Below are positions 34,099 to 42,760 of a stretch of DNA of 64,000 nucleotides, in pieces. The translations under genes and the position numbers were made by a program. The notes beneath the pieces were generated by a model. It saw only the letters and a list, made by a program, of their open reading frames with translations. It was not told the origin of the DNA and searched no databases. The number at the start of each line of letters is the position of its first letter. Position 1 is the first letter of the stretch. The stretch is taken from assembly GCA_050299835.1 (NCBI GenBank), contig JBNKWP010000011.1, positions 38,640 through 102,639 of the forward strand, read 5' to 3'. The DNA comes from JAJDOD01 sp050299835 (lineage in GTDB: Bacteria > Pseudomonadota > Alphaproteobacteria > Rhodobacterales > Rhodobacteraceae).

Positions 34099-35049
34099 TT
34101 AGCCCTGCAGAGCGGTCCACATTTCCTTGTCGCGTTCGGCCGTCCAAATGCGCGGGGTGTCGATGCCACGGGCTTCGTCATAGGCGCGGGCGACGTTGAA
34201 TGGCAGGCAATGCTCGTAGATCGCGTAGTCTCCGAATTTCGGGTCACAGACCGCGCGGACATTTGCCATTGCCTCCTGCAGGCTACCACCGCGCACGGCC
34301 ACACGGCGGACCGCGTCATAGGTCGAGGTCACGAAGTCGGCGGTGCTGTCGAGCGCGGCATTGACCATGTCGCGACCGACAAGCGCATCACCGCGCCCCG
34401 GTGCGATGGCATCGAGATCGAAGGCGCGGATGTTTTCGATTGTCTGCGGCCAGTCGGTGTAATGGCCGTCGCCGCAATAGCAGGCCGAGCGGTATTCCAG
34501 GATGTCTCCGGTGAACATGACATTCTGGTCGGGCACGTGTACCACGATGTCGCCGGCGGTATGCGCGCGTCCAAGTTTCATCAGATCGACCCGGCGGCTT
34601 CCCAGATAGACCGACATGCGGTCGCTGAAGGTCGTGGTGGGCCAGGTCAGCCCGGGAATGCTTTCGTGCCCCTGAAATAGGCGCGGGAAGCGGTCGAACT
34701 CGCTGTCCCAGTCTTCCTGCCCGCGCTCGGCGACCATGGAGCGGGCGACGTCCGACATGATGATTTCGCGGGCCCCGTAGGCCGAAGCGCCCAGAACGCG
34801 CACCGCGTGGTAGTGGGTGAGGACAAGATGCGTGATCGGCTTGTCGGTCACCGAGCGGACCTTTTCGATCACCTTCTGTGCAAGGCGCGGTGTGGCCTGA
34901 GCTTCGACGATCATGACGCTGTCATCGCCGATGATGACGCCGGAATTGGGATCGCCCTCGGCAGTGAAGGCCCAAAGGCCCTCTCCGACCTCGGTGAAGC
35001 TGATTTGTTTGTCCGCCATGTCGCCTGCGGATGCGAATGCTTTGGCCAT
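34099..35049 (-). CDS. MBL-fold protein with altered metal motif
   Basis: A 316-residue metallo-beta-lactamase-fold protein. The first metal motif reads THYHAVRVLG instead of THxHxDHxGG: the Asp and third His are replaced by Val and Arg. Other elements persist (GRAHTAGDIVVHVPDQNVMFTGDILEY and PGRGDALVG), so one metal site may remain. AAGGAG 7 bases before ATG 35049 decides the start. It lies between fahA and the monooxygenase gene, so it is probably a thioester or lactone hydrolase of the pathway, or a non-metal variant; the function is open. Confidence 0.82.
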   Translation of the reverse strand: MAKAFASAGDMADKQISFTEVGEGLWAFTAEGDPNSGVIIGDDSVMIVEAQATPRLAQKVIEKVRSVTDKPITHLVLTHYHAVRVLGASAYGAREIIMSDVARSMVAERGQEDWDSEFDRFPRLFQGHESIPGLTWPTTTFSDRMSVYLGSRRVDLMKLGRAHTAGDIVVHVPDQNVMFTGDILEYRSACYCGDGHYTDWPQTIENIRAFDLDAIAPGRGDALVGRDMVNAALDSTADFVTSTYDAVRRVAVRGGSLQEAMANVRAVCDPKFGDYAIYEHCLPFNVARAYDEARGIDTPRIWTAERDKEMWTALQG

Positions 35050-35061
35050 GAATGGCTCCTT

Positions 35062-36288
35062 TCAGGGATATTCGGGTGCGGGCAGGATTGTCCCGGTGCA
35101 GGCGCCGAAGCCTATCCGGTATCCATCGCCCTGTGCGTGGCCCCTGAGTGTCAGGGTGTCGCCGTCCTCAATGAAGCTGCGCGTCTCGCCATCCAGATCG
35201 AGCGGCCTCTCGCCGCCCCACGTGAGTTCCAGAAGGGAGCCGTAGCTGGAGGGATCAGGCCCCGAGATCGTGCCGGAACCCAGAAGGTCGCCCGTGCGCA
35301 TCGCGCAGCCCGACGAGGCGTGGTGCGTCAGTTGCTGCGCGGCTGAGTAATACAACTCGCGCATGTTGGTCTGGCTGACCGCATGCCCGTTCATCTCGAC
35401 GGACAGCTGCAGGTCGTAATTGCCCGGAAAGTCGGTCTTGAGATACGGCAACAGCTCTTTTTCCTGCGGGGGCGTTGGCACAGCGAAGGGCGCAAGCGCG
35501 GCGCGCGTCACGATCCAGGGACTGATCGACGTGGCGAAGGCCTTGGCCTGGAACGGCCCGAGCGGCTGGTATTCCCAGGCCTGCAGATCGCGCGCCGACC
35601 AGTCGTTCAAAAGGACGTAGCCGAAGATCATCTCCTGCGCCTCGGCGGTCGTTATGGGCTGCCCCATCTTCGACGGCGTGCCGACAATCGCCCCCATTTC
35701 GAGTTCGATGTCGAGCCGACGGCTTGGTCCGAAACTTGGTGCATCCGCGTCTTTCGCCTTGGTCTGTCCGACGGGTCGGCGGATATCGGTGCCGGAGACA
35801 ACGACGGTCGAGGCGCGGCCGTTATAGCCGATGGGAATGTGCAGCCAGTTCGGCGGCAGAGCGTTCTCGGGGCCGCGGAACATGGTGCCCACATTGGTGG
35901 CGTGCTGCCTGCTGGCATAGAAGTCGGTGTATTCGGCGACCGCGAAAGGCATGTGCATGGTCGCCTCTTCCATCGGCACCAGAAGCGGCGCCACCGCCTC
36001 CTGAACGGCCGATCCCTGAGCGAGCAGGGCGGTCAGCCGCGCCCGAAAGGCAGCCCACGCCGCCGGCCCTTCGGCCATAAGCGGGTTCCATTTCGCATCC
36101 TGAAGCAGCCCTTTGGTGTTGGTCAGCTGCGCCTCCTCGGCGCGCGCCGCGTCGAGTATCATGTCGCCGATGGCGACCCCGCAGCGCGGCGACAACTCGC
36201 CGGTCGAAAAAACGCCGTAGGGCAAATTTGCAAGTGGAAATTCACTCTCGGGGTCGTTTGCGCTGTCGATCCAGCTTCGTTCGAGCAC
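35062..36288 (-). CDS. fahA: Fumarylacetoacetase
   Basis: A 408-residue FAH. It has an SH3-like N-terminal domain and the mixed-beta catalytic domain: FYASRQHATNVGTMFRGP with the catalytic His, and metal ligands in SRRLDIELEMG and LNDWSARDLQAWEY. It cleaves fumarylacetoacetate to fumarate and acetoacetate, the final step of the pathway. It follows hmgA after 61 bases and precedes the MBL gene by 12. Confidence 0.93.
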   Translation of the reverse strand: MLERSWIDSANDPESEFPLANLPYGVFSTGELSPRCGVAIGDMILDAARAEEAQLTNTKGLLQDAKWNPLMAEGPAAWAAFRARLTALLAQGSAVQEAVAPLLVPMEEATMHMPFAVAEYTDFYASRQHATNVGTMFRGPENALPPNWLHIPIGYNGRASTVVVSGTDIRRPVGQTKAKDADAPSFGPSRRLDIELEMGAIVGTPSKMGQPITTAEAQEMIFGYVLLNDWSARDLQAWEYQPLGPFQAKAFATSISPWIVTRAALAPFAVPTPPQEKELLPYLKTDFPGNYDLQLSVEMNGHAVSQTNMRELYYSAAQQLTHHASSGCAMRTGDLLGSGTISGPDPSSYGSLLELTWGGERPLDLDGETRSFIEDGDTLTLRGHAQGDGYRIGFGACTGTILPAPEYP

Positions 36289-36349
36289 TCAGATCCTCCT
36301 TGATTTCAGTTGGTCTTTTTTGTCCGGGCTATGGCCTGCACCGGGCGCG

Positions 36350-37711
36350 TCACTTGCGCCCGGGCGTGCCGTCGAAAAGCTTTTCCAGACCGTCCCAGCA
36401 ATCCACGTAGTCGTCCTGCAGTGGTGCTTCCTTCGCGGCGAACTTGGTCAGATGTTGAGGGAAGCGCGTCTCGAGCATGAACGACATCGTATTATCGAGC
36501 TTTTCGGGACCGAGATCGGCGTTCGACGCCTTCTCGAACGCCTCACGATCCGGGCCATGCGGAAGCATACAGTTGTGCAAGCTCATGCCGCCCGGAACGA
36601 AGCCCTGAGGCTTGGCGTCATATTGCCCGTAGATATTGCCCATCAGCTCGGACATGACGTTCTTGTGGTACCAGGGCGGACGGAATGTGTCTTCCGCCAC
36701 CATCCAGCGTTCGCGGAACAGCACGAAGTCGATATTGGCGGTGCCCTCGACGCCGGAAGGTGCAGTCAGCACCGTGAAGATCGACGGATCCGGGTGATCG
36801 AAAAGGATCGCGCCCACAGGGCAGTAAGTCTTCAGATCGTATTTGCAGGGCGCGTAGTTGCCATGCCAGGCCACCACGTCGAGGGGCGAGTGCCCGATCT
36901 CGGAGCGGTGGAACTGGCCGCACCATTTGACGATCATGGTGCTGGGCGTCTCGCGGTCTTCGTAGGCCGCGATGGGCGTCTTGAAGTCGCGCCGGTTGGC
37001 CATGCAATTGGCGCCGATCGGGCCGCGGCCGGGCAGGTCGAATTTCTGGCCGTAATTCTCGCAGACGAAGCCGCGACACGGGCCCTCCAGCACCTCGACG
37101 CGGTAGACGAGTCCACGGGGCAGGATCGCGATCTCCTGCGGCCCAATATCGATGATCCCAAGCTCGGTTGCAAAGCGCAGACGGCCCTCCTGCGGGACAA
37201 CCAACAGCTCGCCATCGGCCGAATAGAAATACTCGTCGGTCATCGATTCGGTGACGAGATAGATATGCGCTGACATGCCTGTTGCCGTGTTAACATCACC
37301 GGCGGTGGTCATGGTGCGCATGCCTGTCAGCCAGGTGAGCTTCTCGCCGGAATGAGGAACCGGGTCCCAGCGGTACTGGCCGAGCGAGGTCACGTCCTGC
37401 GGGATATGCGGCGCCGTTTTCCAGTAGGGCAGTTCAATGCGTTCGTAGCGGCCCTGGTGCTTCACGCTGGGGCGGATGCGATAACACCACGTCCGCTCAT
37501 TCTGATGGGAGGGGGCGGTGAACGCTGTCCCCGACAACTGTTCGCCGTACAGCCCGTAATTGGCCCTCTGGGGGCTGTTCATTCCCTGCGGCAACGCGCC
37601 CGGCAGCGCCTCTGTCTCGAAATCGTTGCCGAAGCCCGGCATGTAGCCTTCGGTCGTGCCCTGCGGGGTGGTGGCCTGCAACAGTCCTGAGACCCTCGTT
37701 TGTTCGTTCAT
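36350..37711 (-). CDS. hmgA: Homogentisate 1,2-dioxygenase
   Basis: A 453-residue ring-cleaving dioxygenase. The Fe(II) ligand region is visible in PPWYHKNVMSELMG (His and Glu) and NCMLPHGPD (His). The N-terminal GYMPGFGNDFETEALPGALP is characteristic. ATG 37711 has GGAGG 6 bases upstream and decides the start; an open frame beginning at 37735 adds only eight residues. First gene of the operon hmgA-fahA-MBL-FAD monooxygenase-DUF2783-maiA. Confidence 0.95.
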   Translation of the reverse strand: MNEQTRVSGLLQATTPQGTTEGYMPGFGNDFETEALPGALPQGMNSPQRANYGLYGEQLSGTAFTAPSHQNERTWCYRIRPSVKHQGRYERIELPYWKTAPHIPQDVTSLGQYRWDPVPHSGEKLTWLTGMRTMTTAGDVNTATGMSAHIYLVTESMTDEYFYSADGELLVVPQEGRLRFATELGIIDIGPQEIAILPRGLVYRVEVLEGPCRGFVCENYGQKFDLPGRGPIGANCMANRRDFKTPIAAYEDRETPSTMIVKWCGQFHRSEIGHSPLDVVAWHGNYAPCKYDLKTYCPVGAILFDHPDPSIFTVLTAPSGVEGTANIDFVLFRERWMVAEDTFRPPWYHKNVMSELMGNIYGQYDAKPQGFVPGGMSLHNCMLPHGPDREAFEKASNADLGPEKLDNTMSFMLETRFPQHLTKFAAKEAPLQDDYVDCWDGLEKLFDGTPGRK

Positions 37712-37741
37712 GGGTATCCTCCATAAGCTTGGCATGCCATA

Positions 37742-37761
37742 TTGGTTGTATTTGTAACTAA
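37742..37761. promoter_or_regulatory. Operator candidate between hmgA and the MarR gene
   Basis: TTGGTT and AACTAA flank 8 bases (one mismatch), giving a 20-base imperfect palindrome in the 74-base divergent gap. MarR dimers bind palindromes of this size. The repeat overlaps the region where both promoters must lie. Confidence 0.4.
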
Positions 37762-37785
37762 CAAGGGAAAGTCAGGGGTAATCTG

Positions 37786-38226
37786 TTGTCCGAATTCGAT
37801 CTCAGAACGTTTCTGCCGTATCTGCTGGCGCAAGCGGCCGAGGAGACGAGCCTCGATTTTTCGAGGATTTACAAGGCGCGCTACGGCATGCTGCGGACCG
37901 AATGGCGGGTCCTGTTCCATCTGGGCCGCTATGGCGACATGACCGCGAGCGAAATCGGACACCTGTCCAAGATGCACAAGACCAAGATCAGCAGGGCTGT
38001 CACCGCCCTGGAATTGAAGCGGTTTGTCTCGGCGCGTGAAAGCGAGGCGGATCGCCGGCGGGCGATCCTGACCTTGCTGCCCCAGGGACGCGAGGCCTTC
38101 GAACACCTCGTGCCTGTGGCCGAGGATCACAACGCCCGCCTCATGGAAGGGCTCTCTCTGGGCGAGCGGGCGGTCCTGCTCGACTGTCTCCAGCGCCTCG
38201 CCGCATTCGAGGCGCTGCCGGATTGA
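37786..38226 (+). CDS. MarR family transcriptional regulator
   Basis: A 146-residue winged-helix protein (TASEIGHLSKMHKTKISRAV recognition region, then the wing with RESEADRRRAILTLLPQG). The start is TTG at 37786 with AGGGG upstream. It is divergent from hmgA with one palindrome in the gap, so it probably represses the homogentisate operon until homogentisate or a precursor binds. Length is normal. Confidence 0.87.
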   Translation: MSEFDLRTFLPYLLAQAAEETSLDFSRIYKARYGMLRTEWRVLFHLGRYGDMTASEIGHLSKMHKTKISRAVTALELKRFVSARESEADRRRAILTLLPQGREAFEHLVPVAEDHNARLMEGLSLGERAVLLDCLQRLAAFEALPD

Positions 38227-38257
38227 TGGTTACATTGTTGACTAAATGCGATGGAGG

Positions 38258-38292
38258 CCCCCGGCGCGGTCGAGCGTGACCGGTGGGGGTTT
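38258..38292. terminator. Possible bidirectional terminator between convergent MarR and aminotransferase genes
   Basis: CCCCC (38258-38262) can pair with GGGGG (38285-38289), with an inner GGTC/GACC helix, and TTT follows. The helix is imperfect. It lies between two convergent gene ends. Confidence 0.35.
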
Positions 38293-38324
38293 CATCGTCC
38301 TGCCCGGAGCAGCCCTTTTTCGCC

Positions 38325-39680
38325 TCACGCCACACGATCAAACCCAGCCGAAAGTGCAGAAAGGATCGTTCCCACATCCGCCTCCGTCACGACAAGCGAA
38401 GGAGAGAGAATGATGTTGTTGCCCGATACGCGGATCATGGCACCGGCTTCGTAACTTGCCTTGCTGATCCGCCCGATCGTCGACTTGTCGATGGGCGCCT
38501 TGGTGTCGCGGTCGGAAACGAGTTCAATCGCACACATCAGCCCGTGTCCGCCGCGCACGTCACCGATAATCGCATGCTTTTCCTGTAGCTCCAGCAAACC
38601 GTCATACAGCTGCGTGCCGCGTGCTGCGGCATTGTCCTTGACCGCAAGTCGCTGGGTTTCCGCCAGACAGGCGATTGCTGCGGCTGCGCCGACGGGATGT
38701 CCGGAATAGGTGTAACCCGAGCCGATGGCACCGCGACCGGTCTCGTCGTTCTCGAAGGTCTCCGCCAGAGCCCCGCCGATCATGACAGCGCCGAAGGGAA
38801 AGTACCCGTTGGTGATCGCCTTCGCGATGCACATCATATCCGGCTGCACACCCCAATGACGCGAACCCGACCAGTCACCGGTGCGTCCGAAGGCACAGAC
38901 CACTTCATCAGCGATAAGCAGGATCCCATATTTATCGCAGATCTGGCGGGCGCTGGGCATGAAGCTTTCATGCGGCGGGATCACTCCGCCAGCGCCGAGT
39001 ATTGGCTCCATGATGAAGGCGGCAATGGTCTCGGCCCCCTGGAACTTGATCTCGTCTTCGAGCGCTGCGAGGCAAAGCTGCGCCAGCCGTTCGGGATCGG
39101 ACTCATTGAACGGGTTGCGATAGGTGTAGGGGGCAGGAATGTGGAAGCAGCCCGGCATCAATGGCTCGTATTGCGTACGGAAATTCGCGTTGCCGTTGAC
39201 GGAGGCACCGAGTGTATGCGTGCCATGATATCCCTTCTTCAGGCTGAGATATTTCGTTCGCCCTCCGTCGCCGCGGATCTTGTGGTACTGCCGCGCAAGA
39301 CGCAGGGCGACCTCGACGGAATCCGAACCGCCGGATGTATAGAAACAGCGTTCCATTCCATCTGGCGCGAAAAACTCGCGCAAGGCCCAGGAAAGCTCGA
39401 CGGCGGCGTCATTCGTGGTGCCGCGGAACGTGGAGTAAAAGGGCAGCTTGTCGAGTTGCGCGGCGATGGCATCCTTTACCGGCTGGCAGGAAAAACCCAG
39501 ATTGACGTTCCAGAGGCCGCCAACCGCGTCGACAGTCTCATGCCCGTCCACATCGCGGATGCGGACACCGTGCCCTTCGGTGACGATGATCGGCGGATTG
39601 GCGCGGCTGTCGGCAGGGTGGGCCATCGGCTGCCAGAAATGGCGGGCATTGTTTTCCTTGAGGAAGTTCTCGTCTTTCAT
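38325..39680 (-). CDS. Class III aminotransferase (omega-amino acid:pyruvate type)
   Basis: A 451-residue PLP enzyme. The early FWQPMAHPADSRANPP and GLWNVNLGF segments, YTSGGSDSVEVALRLARQY, DEVVCAFGRTGDWSGS, and the Schiff-base Lys in CIAKAITNGYFPFGAVM match beta-alanine/omega-amino acid:pyruvate aminotransferases. It overlaps the HAD gene by 4 bases and is controlled with it and the IclR gene upstream. The divergent aldehyde dehydrogenase would oxidise the aldehyde it makes. Confidence 0.9.
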   Translation of the reverse strand: MKDENFLKENNARHFWQPMAHPADSRANPPIIVTEGHGVRIRDVDGHETVDAVGGLWNVNLGFSCQPVKDAIAAQLDKLPFYSTFRGTTNDAAVELSWALREFFAPDGMERCFYTSGGSDSVEVALRLARQYHKIRGDGGRTKYLSLKKGYHGTHTLGASVNGNANFRTQYEPLMPGCFHIPAPYTYRNPFNESDPERLAQLCLAALEDEIKFQGAETIAAFIMEPILGAGGVIPPHESFMPSARQICDKYGILLIADEVVCAFGRTGDWSGSRHWGVQPDMMCIAKAITNGYFPFGAVMIGGALAETFENDETGRGAIGSGYTYSGHPVGAAAAIACLAETQRLAVKDNAAARGTQLYDGLLELQEKHAIIGDVRGGHGLMCAIELVSDRDTKAPIDKSTIGRISKASYEAGAMIRVSGNNIILSPSLVVTEADVGTILSALSAGFDRVA

Positions 39681-40336
39681 GGCAGCCTCTCAGTCAGTTC
39701 GAGCGCCGCAAGGGCGCGGTCATAGCTTTCGCGCGGTGCGCGGACATCGAAATGTATGGGGATCATCCGGGCCGCTTCCGCGCCGCTAATGTTGCGTATC
39801 TGGTCATCGACGAAGACACAGTCGGACGGGGCGAGCGCCATCGCTTCCGTCACGGCGGAATAGGCGCGCGGATCGGGTTTCAGGATGCCGGTATGTGTAG
39901 CGTCCACGATAACCTCGAATTGGGTGAGGAACGACAGTTTGTCGCGAAAATCGGCACCGTAGAACAGGTCGAGTTCGTTTGACAGGATCGCAAGCCTTAT
40001 CCCGTTTTCCCGCGCGATCTCGAATGTGGTCAGGGCTTCGGGCCGGATGACGTCGGCCGGGGCGGCACCGCGTGCGGCGCGGACAAATTCGTGCATCTCC
40101 GTCCAGCCGTGGCCTGTCAGGTCACCGACTTCCCGCGTGCGCGTCCGCCAGTAGTCGCGCTCGCTGATTTCTTCGTCCTGCATGGATCGCCAGAGCGGGT
40201 CTGTCTCCAGATCGAATGGGCCTTTCCACCGGAGAGTGCCCGGTGCAAGGCCCAGGGCGCGCTCACTGAGATGATGCGTCTCAAAAAGCGTGCGAGAGAT
40301 CACTCCGCCGAAGTCGAGTACGAGAGCCTTACGCAA
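39677..40336 (-). CDS. HAD family hydrolase
   Basis: A 219-residue haloacid-dehalogenase-fold protein. Motif I is LVLDFGGVI: the nucleophile Asp is present, the second Asp is Gly, as in YihX-like members; motif II LSNE and the C-terminal VFVDDQIRNI follow. The start TTG 40336 is chosen because GGGAG lies 7 bases upstream and the conserved core begins right after; the longer open frame upstream overlaps the IclR gene in another frame. It overlaps the IclR stop by 8 bases. Probably a small-molecule phosphatase. Confidence 0.8.
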   Translation of the reverse strand: MRKALVLDFGGVISRTLFETHHLSERALGLAPGTLRWKGPFDLETDPLWRSMQDEEISERDYWRTRTREVGDLTGHGWTEMHEFVRAARGAAPADVIRPEALTTFEIARENGIRLAILSNELDLFYGADFRDKLSFLTQFEVIVDATHTGILKPDPRAYSAVTEAMALAPSDCVFVDDQIRNISGAEAARMIPIHFDVRAPRESYDRALAALELTERLP

Positions 40337-41141
40337 GCTGAATCTCCCGGTTGGGAACGAATGTTCCGCCAATAGCCTCGGAAACCGATTTCGCCAGGGG
40401 AACAAGACGGTTGCGCGCGGTCTCAAGCTTCGCTTCCTGTGCCCGGCCGGCAGGGAAGGCGGCTGCGACCGCGCCGGTTGCCAGCCCGTCTGGGCCGAAG
40501 AGCGGCAGCGCCACGGACACCACTTCGGGATCGAACATGCGATTGGCCGAGGCATAGCCGCGCGCCCGGGTTTCCGAAATCACGCGTTCCAGTTTCTCCG
40601 GCGTCACGGGCGTGCGCGACGTATGGGCTTTGAGATCGTTAGCGAAGATCGCCGTGCGAAGCTCTTCCGGGCCGAAGGCCAGCGCGGCAAGCCCCGATGC
40701 GGTTCCGTGAAGTGGCAGCAGCGCGCCGGGATCGAAATTGACCGCCGTTCCATGAACATGCGGGTCGGCGTGATACACCGGTGTGAGTGAAACTCCCTGA
40801 ACCAGCGAGAAATGCACCAGTTCGCCAAGATCGGCAGCGGCGGCTTCGATCGCGGGTGCCACCGCTTCGCGCAACGGAAAACAGGTTTCCCGGATCGTCG
40901 CGAGACGCAACACCACCGGTCCAAGACGATACGCCCGCGTTTGGGGATCCTGCTCGACGAATCCCGCGGTTTCCAGCTCTGTCAGGTGCCGGTGTACCGT
41001 CGCTTTGTCCCGACCGACGCGGCGATGAAACTCGCTCAACCCGATTTCCGGCCGTTCCACCGAGAACTCGTCCAGAAGGCGAAGCGCTTTCGATGTCGTG
41101 CCCACGGCATGTTCCTTTTCTTCCTGCGCAATCATTGACAT
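40329..41141 (-). CDS. IclR family transcriptional regulator
   Basis: A 270-residue IclR protein: winged helix (SKALRLLDEFS, then RVGRDKATVHRHLTELE), then the effector domain. Start codons GTG 41153, ATG 41141 and ATG 41135 are all possible; ATG 41141 is used. It is strongly similar over its length to the IclR protein at 28459-29283. It heads the operon IclR-HAD-aminotransferase and is divergent from the aldehyde dehydrogenase gene across a gap with repeated palindromes. Confidence 0.87.
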   Translation of the reverse strand: MSMIAQEEKEHAVGTTSKALRLLDEFSVERPEIGLSEFHRRVGRDKATVHRHLTELETAGFVEQDPQTRAYRLGPVVLRLATIRETCFPLREAVAPAIEAAAADLGELVHFSLVQGVSLTPVYHADPHVHGTAVNFDPGALLPLHGTASGLAALAFGPEELRTAIFANDLKAHTSRTPVTPEKLERVISETRARGYASANRMFDPEVVSVALPLFGPDGLATGAVAAAFPAGRAQEAKLETARNRLVPLAKSVSEAIGGTFVPNREIQLA

Positions 41142-41155
41142 GGGGCTTAACACAT

Positions 41156-41193
41156 TTCAATAATATTTGAACCAGTGGTTTTAATAATGAACC
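41156..41193. promoter_or_regulatory. IclR operator candidate in the iclR/aldehyde dehydrogenase gap
   Basis: Two AT-rich palindromes lie side by side: TTCAA-TAATAT-TTGAA (41156-41171) and GGTT-TTAATAATG-AACC (41177-41193). Read on the minus strand each begins with GGTTCA followed by an AT core, so they also form a direct repeat. Position and symmetry suit cooperative IclR binding. Confidence 0.5.
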
Positions 41194-41253
41194 GACAATG
41201 GTGACGGCCCGCAGGCGCGTGGCACGTGCAAAGAGACAGGATGAGGAGGTTAA

Positions 41254-42741
41254 ATGTTCGACCAATCCGCGATTGATACTTTGCGCCACGCACCCGTCCG
41301 CGAAGGACAGCTGCTGATTGGTGGCGAAAAGCGGCCCGCGGGGGACGGCGCGGTGCTCGAGGTGATCTCGCCGCTGGATGGAACGCGCCTGACGACGATC
41401 GCGGATGCGACAACCGAGGATACGGAGGCAGCCGTCGACGCGGCCCGCCGCGCCTTCGAGGATCGGCGCTGGTCGGGTCAGGCACCCGCCGCGCGCAAGA
41501 AGGTGCTTTTGAATTGGGCCGATCTGATTGAGCGGGAATGGCTTGAACTGACAGTGCTTGGCGTGCGCGACAACGGCACCGAAATCGCGATGGCCGCCAA
41601 GGCCGAAGTCGGCTCGGCGGTCGGAACGATCCGCTGGTATGCCGAGGCCATTGACAAGATCTATGGCGAGATCGCCCCGACCTCGGACGCCAATCTCGGT
41701 CTTATCCACCGCGAACCCGTGGGCGTGATCGGTGCCATTGTGCCGTGGAACTTTCCTCTCATGATCGGGACATGGAAACTCGCGCCGGCGCTGGCTGCGG
41801 GAAATTCGGTCGTGTTGAAGCCTGCCGAAACGGCCTCACTGACATTGCTTCGGCTGGCCGAACTCGCGCTTGAGGCGGGTCTGCCCGAAGGGGTCCTGAA
41901 CGTCGTCACCGGGTCAGGCGCGAAATCGGGTCAGGCGCTGTCGCGGTCGATGGCGGTGGATGCGCTGGTCTTCACGGGTTCGGGAGCAACGGGTCGGCGG
42001 CTGCTGGAGGCTTCCGCCCAGTCGAATCTGAAGCGGGTCTATCTGGAACTTGGCGGCAAATCCCCGAACATTGTCTTCGACGACGCGCCGGATCTGTCGG
42101 AATCGGCAAAAGTCTCGGCCGCCGGGATTTTCCGTAACGCGGGACAGGTCTGCGTTGCCGCCTCCCGCCTGCTCGTTCAGGAGACCATAGCCGAGCAATT
42201 CACCGAAGAACTCAGCGCCATTGCCGCGGCGATGACGGTGGGCGATCCGTTGGACATGCGCACCCAATCGGGTGCGGTGAATTCCGAGCGCCAGTTGGAG
42301 CAGAACCTGACCTTCGTGGACGAGGCGCGCGCGACGGGCGCAGTGGTCGCTACGGGTGGCATGCGCATTCTTGAAGAGACTGGTGGAACCTACATGGCGC
42401 CGACCGTCGTGACCGGCGTCGCGCCGGATGCACGTATTTTTCGCGAAGAAGTCTTTGGTCCGGTCCTCACCGTCACGCCATTCAAGGATGAGGAAGAGGC
42501 CTTGGCGCTGGCCAATGGCACCGATTACGGGCTTGCCTCGGGGGTCTGGACTGGGAATCTCGGTCGCGCTCACCGGATGATCAGGGGACTCCGCGCCGGG
42601 GTCGTTCACGTGAATACCTATGGCGGGCCGGATATCACCGTACCGCTCGGCGGTGTGAAGCAGTCGGGCAACGGGCATGACAAGTCGCTCCATGCTTTCG
42701 ACAAATACGTCGATCTGAAGACGGCGTGGATCAAGCTCTGA
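41254..42741 (+). CDS. NAD(P)-dependent aldehyde dehydrogenase
   Basis: A 495-residue ALDH. The cofactor and catalytic motifs are GAIVPWNFPLMIG, the general base Glu in LELGGKSPN, and the nucleophile Cys in NAGQVCVAASR. GAGGAGG upstream gives a strong start. The family resemblance is to aminoaldehyde dehydrogenases (PuuC type), which fits the divergent omega-aminotransferase. It is followed by the Tm-1-like gene. Confidence 0.9.
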   Translation: MFDQSAIDTLRHAPVREGQLLIGGEKRPAGDGAVLEVISPLDGTRLTTIADATTEDTEAAVDAARRAFEDRRWSGQAPAARKKVLLNWADLIEREWLELTVLGVRDNGTEIAMAAKAEVGSAVGTIRWYAEAIDKIYGEIAPTSDANLGLIHREPVGVIGAIVPWNFPLMIGTWKLAPALAAGNSVVLKPAETASLTLLRLAELALEAGLPEGVLNVVTGSGAKSGQALSRSMAVDALVFTGSGATGRRLLEASAQSNLKRVYLELGGKSPNIVFDDAPDLSESAKVSAAGIFRNAGQVCVAASRLLVQETIAEQFTEELSAIAAAMTVGDPLDMRTQSGAVNSERQLEQNLTFVDEARATGAVVATGGMRILEETGGTYMAPTVVTGVAPDARIFREEVFGPVLTVTPFKDEEEALALANGTDYGLASGVWTGNLGRAHRMIRGLRAGVVHVNTYGGPDITVPLGGVKQSGNGHDKSLHAFDKYVDLKTAWIKL

Positions 42742-42760
42742 CATGATGGGAACAGCAGAC

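Noticed and set aside
33118..34680. 520-codon plus-strand frame across the FAD monooxygenase and MBL genes
   Set aside because: Antisense to genes with Rossmann and MBL motifs; no start signal and no domain.
40337..40555. Longer N-terminus for the HAD hydrolase
   Set aside because: It would overlap the IclR gene by more than 200 bases in another frame, and the TTG at 40336 has a good ribosome-binding site.
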